Shown: in pieces, positions 1-4,843 of the stretch
How the letters are laid out: each line of letters opens with the position of its first letter
Position numbering within the stretch: position 1 is the stretch's first letter
Assembly (NCBI GenBank): GCA_913051905.1
Contig: CAJXBY010000102.1
Location: forward strand, 1-8,903
Length of the DNA: 8,903 bases
Direction of reading: 5' to 3'
DNA from: an uncultured Gammaproteobacteria bacterium
GTDB lineage: Bacteria; Pseudomonadota; Gammaproteobacteria; Arenicellales; UBA868
The notes under the pieces: generated by a model
Seen by the model: the letters and a program-made list of their open reading frames with translations, nothing else
Told to the model about the DNA's origin: nothing
The model's database searches: none
Position numbers and translations under genes: made by a program

Positions 1-293
1 TCTGCATCGTACCGATCGGCCTGCACAAATCCAGCCGGGTTGCCGAGACCGTTGACCGCCTGGCAAAAGAACTATCTGAAAGCGGCTTCGAGGTTCTGGT
101 GGATGATCGGGACGAACGTCCCGGCGTCATGTTTTCCGAGATGGATCTGATTGGTATACCCCATCGGCTGGTAATTGGAGAGCGAGGCCTCAAGTCAGGT
201 ACCGTCGAGTACCGCAATAGGCGCAGCCGCGACAGCAGTGACCACCCCGTCGATGAACTGGTTCAGGTCTTGAACGAGATTCGGCAAATCTGA
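1..293 (+). CDS. proS: Proline--tRNA ligase, C-terminal fragment
   Basis: This is the last 96 codons of prolyl-tRNA synthetase, read in the frame that begins at base 3; the start lies outside the window. The enzyme charges tRNA-Pro with proline in the cytoplasm. What is visible is the C-terminal anticodon-binding domain of the bacterial-type enzyme: a strand opening with IVPIGLHKSSR, an alternating helix/strand fold, and the typical block DDRDERPGVMFSEMDLIGIP followed by a strand reading HRLVIGERGL. The frame ends with VLNEIRQI and a TGA, the expected place for the family to end, so the 3' end looks intact. About 140 bases downstream is a strong hairpin terminator. No neighbour in the window shares its transcript, since the next gene is convergent. 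The family call is secure; whether the missing part carries the editing domain cannot be seen. Confidence 0.96.
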   Translation, partial: CIVPIGLHKSSRVAETVDRLAKELSESGFEVLVDDRDERPGVMFSEMDLIGIPHRLVIGERGLKSGTVEYRNRRSRDSSDHPVDELVQVLNEIRQI

Positions 294-346
294 AAAGCGT
301 TATCAGACCAGCTGCACCACTAACGACGCCGGAGCCGGGCGGGTGC

Positions 347-370
347 ATCCACTCTCCATGCGCAGTGGAT
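347..370. repeat. Small inverted repeat in proS 3' spacer
   Basis: ATCCACT and AGTGGAT form a perfect 7-bp stem around a 10-base loop, between the proS stop codon and the terminator. No T-run follows, so it is not a terminator by itself. It may be a 3' UTR structure protecting the proS message, or chance. The rest of the 284-base spacer between proS and the LysM gene shows no coding frame or tRNA that I recognise. Confidence 0.3.
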
Positions 371-432
371 TCCCCGAACCAACAGCCGTGAACGGATAAG
401 GGGGCCGGCTACATCAGGATTCCGGGAAACTC

Positions 433-456
433 AAAAGGCCCCTGATGGGGCCTTTT
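433..456. terminator. Bidirectional rho-independent terminator
   Basis: AAAAGGCCCC and GGGGCCTTTT form a perfect 10-bp stem with a TGAT loop. The A-run on one side and T-run on the other give a U-tract in both directions. It sits between the convergent proS (+) and LysM lipoprotein (-) genes, so it very probably ends both transcripts. It leaves 3' UTRs of about 140 bases for proS and about 120 bases for the lipoprotein gene. Confidence 0.93.
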
Positions 457-577
457 CGATCAGAGCAACAGCAGCTCACACAACACCGTTCTATGTTCCC
501 GCAATCGTTCAGCTGTACGAAGTAGAAACCCCCGATCGGAGCCGTGACTGCGTCTATACGACCTGCAGATGATTCAT

Positions 578-1120
578 TCAGGAGCCCTGTGCTCTTGCGA
601 GGTATTCCAGATCCGAAGCTTCGGTTACACCCAAGGACCAGGCACCGCGGGTCTTCGCATGCTCAATCGCCTGCTGGATCTGGTGTTCATTCGCATCACG
701 ATCAATATGCAGAACCTGTCCAGGATAGATCAGATCAGCATCTTCGATCTCGGCCCGGTTTCGCTTGAAGAGCAGCGGCCACTGGTAGGGGTCACCGTAA
801 ACTTTTTGCTGGGCAGAGATACCCCAGAGGTGATCACCAGCCTGAACGATATACCGGGTGATCAGAGCCGGCTGGTCGTCACTGTCCGACGTGGTACCAG
901 TGTCGGTAGATGTGGCCGAGGCACTGCTACTGGAATCATCCGCTGCTGCTGTGGTCGTTGAATCTGTGGCTGACGAACTGTCAGACGAAGGGGCTGCTGT
1001 TGCCGCAGTCGCCGTACCCGCCTCCACTTCCGTCGGCTTGGCGGTGGCGCAACCCGTTACGACAAGTGCAACGGCCGATAGAGCAAAGAGAATCCGCACA
1101 GCACTGGCAAATCTAGTCAT
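578..1120 (-). CDS. LysM-domain lipoprotein
   Basis: The product is a 180-residue predicted lipoprotein that should bind peptidoglycan. Residues 1-23 form a lipoprotein signal peptide: Arg3 and Arg9, a hydrophobic core, then the lipobox VTGC with Cys24 as the lipidated residue. The residue after Cys24 is Ala, not Asp, so outer-membrane sorting is expected. Residues about 29-83 are a low-complexity linker of Ser, Thr, Ala and Asp. Residues about 89-139 are one LysM domain (YIVQAGDHLWGIS, a central YGDPYQWPLLFKRN, then DLIYPGQVLHI), the variant with a Tyr-Gly-Asp-Pro insertion common in proteobacterial LysM proteins. A short charged helical tail follows. The frame is open for 30 more codons upstream, but only the ATG at 1120 places the signal peptide at the N terminus; a weak GTGAG ribosome site lies 7 bases before it. 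No catalytic domain is visible, so a structural or anchoring role is inferred. Confidence 0.88.
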   Translation of the reverse strand: MTRFASAVRILFALSAVALVVTGCATAKPTEVEAGTATAATAAPSSDSSSATDSTTTAAADDSSSSASATSTDTGTTSDSDDQPALITRYIVQAGDHLWGISAQQKVYGDPYQWPLLFKRNRAEIEDADLIYPGQVLHIDRDANEHQIQQAIEHAKTRGAWSLGVTEASDLEYLARAQGS

Positions 1121-1163
1121 GGCATTACTCACGGGTGGGGGTTTTGTGCACGAAATCAGTGCT

Positions 1164-1194
1164 TTCAGCACGATGTCACGGTTGTGTTCAGCAC
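1164..1194. repeat. Direct repeat TTCAGCAC in divergent promoter region
   Basis: TTCAGCAC occurs at 1164-1171 and again at 1187-1194, with start points 23 bp apart (about two helical turns). The first copy is part of a small perfect hairpin, GTGCT-TTC-AGCAC, at 1159-1171; the second is flanked by TGTG and CACA. The pair lies in the leader of the lipoprotein gene and touches the putative reductase promoter. It could be an operator, but no regulator is known from the sequence. Confidence 0.3.
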
Positions 1195-1210
1195 ACCCGC
1201 AAACTAACAT
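1182..1210 (+). promoter_or_regulatory. Putative sigma70 promoter of the ArsC-family gene
   Basis: TTGTGT (1182-1187), a 17-base spacer and TAACAT (1205-1210) give a modest sigma70 match, about 38 bases before the reductase start codon. The -10 box overlaps the -10 of the opposing lipoprotein promoter. Called by eye. Confidence 0.35.
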
Positions 1211-1229
1211 CGGGCTCTATCTCTGTCAA
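1201..1229 (-). promoter_or_regulatory. Putative sigma70 promoter of the LysM lipoprotein gene
   Basis: On the minus strand a perfect TTGACA (1229-1224) is followed by a 17-base spacer and TAGTTT (1206-1201), a weaker -10. Transcription would start near 1194 and give a leader of about 74 bases before the ATG at 1120. The perfect -35 box and ideal spacing make this the better of the two divergent promoters here. Confidence 0.5.
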
Positions 1230-1247
1230 GAAATTCCGAGGTTCCAC

Positions 1248-1589
1248 ATGTCGCTGGTGATCTATCACAACCCACGCTGCTCAAAATCCCGCGCCACCCT
1301 CGCATTGCTTGAGGAGCACGGGCAGTCACCGAAGATCATCGAATACCTGAAAGAACCTCTGGACAGCAACATCCTGTTGGATCTGGCCGTAAAACTTGGC
1401 GTCTCCGTGACAGACATGATCCGGAAAACAGAAGCACCCTACAAGGACCTCGACCTAGCTGGTGCCGACGAAGACACACTGATTAGTGCGATCTGTGCGC
1501 ATCCGATCCTCCTGCAAAGACCCATTGTTGTCAGAGATACCCGGGCGGTGATCGGGCGCCCCCCCGAAGACGTACTGTCGATTCTCTGA
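1248..1589 (+). CDS. arsC: ArsC/YfgD-family (glutaredoxin-type) reductase
   Basis: The 113-residue product belongs to the thioredoxin-fold ArsC family, closest in pattern to E. coli YfgD. Classical members reduce arsenate to arsenite using glutathione and glutaredoxin. The N terminus has the active-site loop IYHNPRCSKSR with Cys11. Arg59, Arg91 (in RPIVV) and Arg104 (in IGRPPE) sit where the R773 enzyme has its anion-binding arginines 60, 94 and 107. The length is normal for the family. The ATG at 1248 follows a GAGG site with a 6-base gap; the longer open frame upstream is only the antisense of the lipoprotein gene. There is no ars operon (no arsR, arsB or acr3). The gene instead lies next to hda, as yfgD does in E. 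coli, so true arsenate resistance is not implied and the physiological substrate is uncertain. The family call is firm; the arsenate activity is inferred. Confidence 0.9.
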   Translation: MSLVIYHNPRCSKSRATLALLEEHGQSPKIIEYLKEPLDSNILLDLAVKLGVSVTDMIRKTEAPYKDLDLAGADEDTLISAICAHPILLQRPIVVRDTRAVIGRPPEDVLSIL

Positions 1590-1591
1590 TT

Positions 1592-1636
1592 ATTGACCGC
1601 GGACCGCCCCCCTTGACAGCTCCGCAGCAGGTCAAT
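1592..1636. terminator. Interrupted hairpin between convergent genes
   Basis: ATTGACC (1592-1598) pairs with GGTCAAT (1630-1636) and GCGGA (1599-1603) with TCCGC (1621-1625): 12 base pairs, with a 4-base bulge (AGCA) and a 17-base loop. It fills the 42-base gap between the reductase and hda and overlaps the hda stop codon. No clear T-run follows on either strand, so a shared terminator is plausible but unproven. Confidence 0.4.
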
Positions 1637-2342
1637 CTTCAGAATAACTAACTTCTTTCTCCAGTTCCTTTATGAAAGGTACTGTAATTCGCCGCTGACG
1701 GCTGAGCGCTGCCTGATCGATTCGATCCAGAATCCGGAACAGCGCCGTGCTGTTCCGGGGTGCCCTGCGAACGAGATACTGGCTGGCGCTATCAGGCAGT
1801 TCATACCCCTGCACAGAGGCCCGCAAGCGCATTGCCGCGGGCAGCATATCATCGGACAAGGGCCGCAAACGGTATGCACCACCCGCCACCAGTCGGGTGG
1901 AGAGGTCCGCAAGTTTTAGGTCTAGTCCGGCAGGCGGCTGCAGGGCAGCCGCCACCAGTGCACCGCGACCGCCAGCCAGACGTTCGTAGAGTTCCAGCAG
2001 ATTTTCTTCCCAGGCCTGATCCCCGACGATCCGGTCGAGGTCGTCCACACAGACGACCGTATCGGCGTTCAGTTGGGCTATCAGTTCGGGGCTGACCCCA
2101 GTCGCTCCGGCTGGTGCATAAACCGCGAGCCGCTGTGCATCGATGGCCAGACGGCTCAAGGCCTGCAACAGATGCGATTTACCGCTTCCGGCAGGCCCAT
2201 GAATAAATAGTGCCGGGCTAGGGCGCTCGGGCCCTAAAACCGCCCGAACCGCTGCCACGACCTGTTCATTCCCTGCGGCGAAAAAATTATCGAACGAGGC
2301 GCTGTCCGACAGGCGAAGCGGCAGGTTCAGCTGGCTTGTCAT
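1632..2342 (-). CDS. hda: DnaA regulatory inactivator Hda
   Basis: The product (236 residues) is an AAA+ protein of the DnaA/Hda family. Bound to the DNA-loaded beta sliding clamp, Hda stimulates ATP hydrolysis by DnaA and so blocks re-initiation of replication. The N terminus QLNLPLRL (residues 4-11) is the clamp-binding motif (E. coli QLSLPL). Then come Walker A GPAGSGKS (49-56), Walker B VVCVDDLD (96-103), Arg150 in DLSTRL as the likely arginine finger, and a sensor-II region around RRAPRNSTALF (192-202). There is no DNA-binding domain IV, which separates it from DnaA; the length is normal for Hda. The ATG overlaps the stop of the upstream phosphatidyltransferase gene as ATGA, and no clear Shine-Dalgarno sequence precedes it, so translation is probably coupled. 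It shares that gene's promoter and converges on the ArsC-family gene. Confidence 0.95.
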   Translation of the reverse strand: MTSQLNLPLRLSDSASFDNFFAAGNEQVVAAVRAVLGPERPSPALFIHGPAGSGKSHLLQALSRLAIDAQRLAVYAPAGATGVSPELIAQLNADTVVCVDDLDRIVGDQAWEENLLELYERLAGGRGALVAAALQPPAGLDLKLADLSTRLVAGGAYRLRPLSDDMLPAAMRLRASVQGYELPDSASQYLVRRAPRNSTALFRILDRIDQAALSRQRRITVPFIKELEKEVSYSED

Positions 2343-2911
2343 GGCATCGTATCGGAACCAGTATCGTCAGCGTTAGTCTCGTTCGAGCTGATAAACCAGA
2401 GGTATGCGTAATGGATACCGCTTAAAAGTGTTGTCAGCCCAACCAGCCCGACAAGGCCATCGGTCAGTATCGGTATATCAAGCCAGCCAATCCGGTTCAA
2501 CATCACGTCGATCACCAGAACGATCTGCATTACCGTGTTGGCTTTACTCAACGGGGTCGGCTGCATTGGCACAGGACCATGGGGCGTATGCAGGATAAGA
2601 AAACCCCCGATAATGCAGAGGTCACGAAACCCTATCAGTAGCAGCAGCCAGAACGGCAAGTCACCGAGAAGAACCAGTACCACGTAGGTGCTGACGATCA
2701 GCATCTTGTCTGCCAGCGGATCCAGAATAGACCCCAGGTGAGAAACACAATCGAATTTCTTAGCGATCCACCCATCGAGCCCATCGGTGATCCCGGCAGC
2801 CAGAAACACCACCAGTGCGACCTCATACTCACCGTCTTTGAGGAACAGAATTAGAACCGGCACCGCACCGATCCTTAGGAGGGTCAGCAGGTTGGGGAGT
2901 CTTGAGAGCAC
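2339..2911 (-). CDS. CDP-alcohol phosphatidyltransferase family protein
   Basis: This 190-residue inner-membrane protein belongs to the family that moves a phosphatidyl group from CDP-diacylglycerol to an alcohol (PgsA, cardiolipin synthase and relatives). The active-site signature is complete in its acids: Asp43, Asp46, Gly47, Ala50, Gly60, Asp64 and Asp68, within ITDGLDGWIAKK and GSILDPLADK. The residue after Ala50 is Lys51 where most members have Arg. The N terminus LPNLLTLLRI is PgsA-like, and Arg96, Lys123 and Gln129 match positions conserved in PgsA. Several membrane segments are evident (about 10-26, 30-45, 70-107, 124-140, 148-175), with a polar tail. The start is a GTG at 2911 with GTAGG 5 bases before it. 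Its stop overlaps the hda ATG. The acceptor alcohol (glycerol-3-phosphate, phosphatidylglycerol or another) cannot be read from the sequence, so I give no symbol; a second, canonical pgsA may exist elsewhere. Confidence 0.88.
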   Translation of the reverse strand: MLSRLPNLLTLLRIGAVPVLILFLKDGEYEVALVVFLAAGITDGLDGWIAKKFDCVSHLGSILDPLADKMLIVSTYVVLVLLGDLPFWLLLLIGFRDLCIIGGFLILHTPHGPVPMQPTPLSKANTVMQIVLVIDVMLNRIGWLDIPILTDGLVGLVGLTTLLSGIHYAYLWFISSNETNADDTGSDTMP

Positions 2912-2974
2912 AGGGACCTACCGGACAGTAAGGGAATCAGATGGGTGCGGGTCGACGGGACCCTCGGACAGTTG

Positions 2975-3003
2975 ATTGTACAGGCCGACCCGTGCCCAGT
3001 CAT
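2975..3003 (-). promoter_or_regulatory. Putative promoter of the phosphatidyltransferase-hda unit
   Basis: On the minus strand ATGACT (3003-2998), a 17-base spacer and TACAAT (2980-2975) match sigma70 at 4 and 5 of 6 positions. The leader before the GTG start would be about 55-60 bases. On the opposite strand, toward purM, I see only a poor match (TTGGAG at 3018-3023 and TAGGGT at 3041-3046, 17 apart) and no recognisable PurR box. Confidence 0.5.
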
Positions 3004-3082
3004 CGAACCTGTCCCGATTGGAGACACACATACGATACCATAGGGTCTTACATCCCCAGGAGCCTCATTTGTTCCACTTGAC

Positions 3083-4123
3083 ATGACGGGTAAACCTTCT
3101 TCGTCGCTCGATTACCGAACCGCCGGGGTTGATATAGACGCCGGTGAGCGCCTGATCGACAGATTGAAACCGTGGGTCGCATCCACCAACCGGGAAGGCT
3201 GCATGGACACGATTGGAGGTTTCGGCGGATTATTTGAACTGCCCATCGCCCGTTACCGGGAACCGGTGATGGTCTCTGGTACCGATGGGGTTGGTACAAA
3301 ACTGAAGCTCGCATTTGAAATCGGCTGTCACGATACCATCGGAATCGATCTGGTAGCGATGTGTGCAAACGACGTCGTGGTGTGTGGCGCAGAGCCCCTG
3401 TACTTTCTCGACTACTTCGCTACTGGCACCCTGTCACAGGACCAGGCCGAATCTGTTATCTCCGGTATTGCCCGTGGCTGCCGGACTGCCGGACTCGCAC
3501 TGATCGGTGGGGAAACTGCTGAAATGCCGGGAATGTACCGTGAGGGAGAATACGATCTGGCCGGATTCTGTGTCGGTGTGGTCGAAAAATCCAGGATCAT
3601 CGACGGCCAGGCCGTTCGTGAAGGGGACAGGATACTGGGTCTGGCAAGCTCCGGTATCCATTCCAACGGTTATTCACTGGTGCATGCCGTCCGGGACCGC
3701 TGCCAGGCATCGCTGGACGAACCTTTTGGAAATACAACACTGGGAGAGGCCCTGCTGACGCCGACCCGGATTTATGTCAACGCAATACGGGGGCTGTTGG
3801 AAGAACTGGATATTTGCGCGATGGCCCACATTACGGGCGGTGGACTCGCGGCCAACGTGAAGCGGGTCATGCCGCTCGGGCTGGAAGCAGTCATGAATGC
3901 GAACCGCTGGCCACAACCTGCTATCTTCAGGTGGATTCGCGAGAACGGTCAGATCGAAGCGGCCGAAATGCTCCGTACATTTAACTGTGGTATCGGCATG
4001 GTGCTGGTTGTGCATCCGTCTGATGAGTCAAGCGCCCGTACGCTGCTGGAGGCCGGGGGAGAAACCGTCTTCGATATCGGTGAGGTACAGGCCGGCACAC
4101 GCGGTGCGGTCGTTGAGCGATAA
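3083..4123 (+). CDS. purM: Phosphoribosylformylglycinamidine cyclo-ligase
   Basis: PurM (AIR synthetase, 346 residues) closes the imidazole ring of FGAM using ATP to give AIR, the fifth step of IMP synthesis. The sequence is full length and follows the E. coli protein end to end: the N-terminal YRTAGVDIDAG, the ATP-binding strand SGTDGVGTKL (65-74), GIDLVAMCANDV (87-98), GGETAEMPGMY (142-152), SSGIHSNGYSL (189-199), HITGGGLAANV (249-259) and TFNCGIGM (299-306). The ATG at 3083 matches the E. coli start. No other start codon lies between it and the in-frame TAG at 3041, although the nearest AGGAG (3058-3062) is a poor 20 bases away, so initiation may be weak. It is divergent from the phosphatidyltransferase gene, and its 3' end overlaps purN. 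Confidence 0.97.
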   Translation: MTGKPSSSLDYRTAGVDIDAGERLIDRLKPWVASTNREGCMDTIGGFGGLFELPIARYREPVMVSGTDGVGTKLKLAFEIGCHDTIGIDLVAMCANDVVVCGAEPLYFLDYFATGTLSQDQAESVISGIARGCRTAGLALIGGETAEMPGMYREGEYDLAGFCVGVVEKSRIIDGQAVREGDRILGLASSGIHSNGYSLVHAVRDRCQASLDEPFGNTTLGEALLTPTRIYVNAIRGLLEELDICAMAHITGGGLAANVKRVMPLGLEAVMNANRWPQPAIFRWIRENGQIEAAEMLRTFNCGIGMVLVVHPSDESSARTLLEAGGETVFDIGEVQAGTRGAVVER

Positions 4124-4751
4124 GGACAATCCCTGCCGCCTGGTGGTTCTAATTAGCGGCAGCGGCACAAATCTGCAGGCCATCATCGACCGGTGCGAAG
4201 ATGGAGAAATTCCCGCCAGGGTGGTGGGGGTTATCAGCAACGAGCCCTGTGCTGGTGGGCTTGAAAGATCCGCCAAGGCCGGGATTCAGAACGTGGTCAT
4301 TGACCACCGTGATTACAGCGGGAGAAGTGATTTCGATCAGGCCCTGGGCCGGCGGATTGACGACTACCGGCCCGATCTGGTCATCCTGGCCGGATTCATG
4401 CGCATTCTTGGAAACGACCTGGTGCAACGCTATCAGGGCCGAATGCTGAATATCCACCCTTCCCTGCTGCCTGATTACCCTGGCCTTAACACGCATCAGC
4501 GGGCTCTCGCCGACCAAATGATGGAACACGGTGCCACGGTGCATTTCGTCGTTCCCCAGCTGGATGCCGGGCCGATCGTCATTCAGGGACGGATCCCGGT
4601 CCACACCGACGATACAACCGAAACCCTAGCCCAGCGTGTTCATGAAGTCGAATACCGGATCTATCCACAAGCGATCCGCTGGTTCGCCGAGGGACGGCTC
4701 AAGTTACGGGACGATAGTGCCTGTCTGGATGGCTACCCCGTCAGGCCCTGA
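4113..4751 (+). CDS. purN: Phosphoribosylglycinamide formyltransferase
   Basis: PurN (GAR transformylase, 212 residues from this start) moves the formyl group of 10-formyltetrahydrofolate to GAR, the third step of IMP synthesis. The phosphate-binding strand VVLISGSGTNLQAII opens the fold; the catalytic residues are Asn113 and His115 in LNIHPSLLPDYPGL and Asp151 in QLDAGPIV, a constant 7-residue offset from E. coli Asn106, His108 and Asp144. The frame has no ATG near the expected N terminus. The TTG at 4113 gives an N terminus of M-S-D-K just before the first strand and overlaps purM by 11 bases, so translation is probably coupled. A GTG at 4104 (215 residues) is the alternative. The in-frame ATG at 3897 lies inside purM and would add about 70 residues unlike any PurN. 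The family call is certain; the start is not. Confidence 0.95.
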   Translation: MSDKDNPCRLVVLISGSGTNLQAIIDRCEDGEIPARVVGVISNEPCAGGLERSAKAGIQNVVIDHRDYSGRSDFDQALGRRIDDYRPDLVILAGFMRILGNDLVQRYQGRMLNIHPSLLPDYPGLNTHQRALADQMMEHGATVHFVVPQLDAGPIVIQGRIPVHTDDTTETLAQRVHEVEYRIYPQAIRWFAEGRLKLRDDSACLDGYPVRP

Positions 4752-4792
4752 CGCACACTATCTTACGGTATGCAACTCAGACCAACGCAGTC

Positions 4793-4843
4793 GGTCAGAG
4801 AGCCATGACCCGGCCGCAGCCACTCGAAGGTCAGTGTTTGACC
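4793..4843. repeat. Clustered GGTCA/TGACC half-sites at the purN-clpA junction
   Basis: GGTCA at 4793-4797 faces TGACC at 4806-4810 (8-base gap), and GGTCA at 4829-4833 faces TGACC at 4839-4843 (5-base gap). The second pair covers the clpA stop codon. These are short stems without a T-run, so the 79-base convergent gap holds no convincing terminator. They may be weak 3' end structures or chance. Confidence 0.25.

Noticed and set aside
294..432. Possible tRNA or structured RNA gene after proS
   Set aside because: A GGTTCG-like stretch on the minus strand does not give a T-arm or cloverleaf; only one small stem is supported.
1121..1210. 30-codon N-terminal extension of the lipoprotein
   Set aside because: It would bury the lipoprotein signal peptide inside the protein, and the putative promoter overlaps it.
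858..1247. Upstream extension of the ArsC-family frame by 130 codons
   Set aside because: It is the antisense of the lipoprotein's Ser/Ala-rich linker. The family starts at the ATG at 1248, which has a good GAGG ribosome site.
1248..1589. Arsenic resistance island
   Set aside because: No arsR, arsB, acr3 or arsH nearby; the gene sits in the yfgD-hda housekeeping context.
2912..3082. PurR operator before purM
   Set aside because: No sequence resembling the ACGCAAACGTTTGC-type box was found in the intergenic region.
3897..4112. Upstream extension of purN from an ATG at 3897
   Set aside because: It lies inside the conserved end of purM in another frame and its translation has no PurN-like features.
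3412..4604. Minus-strand frames opposite purM and purN
   Set aside because: Shadows of conserved genes; their sequences are low in recognisable structure and match no family I know.
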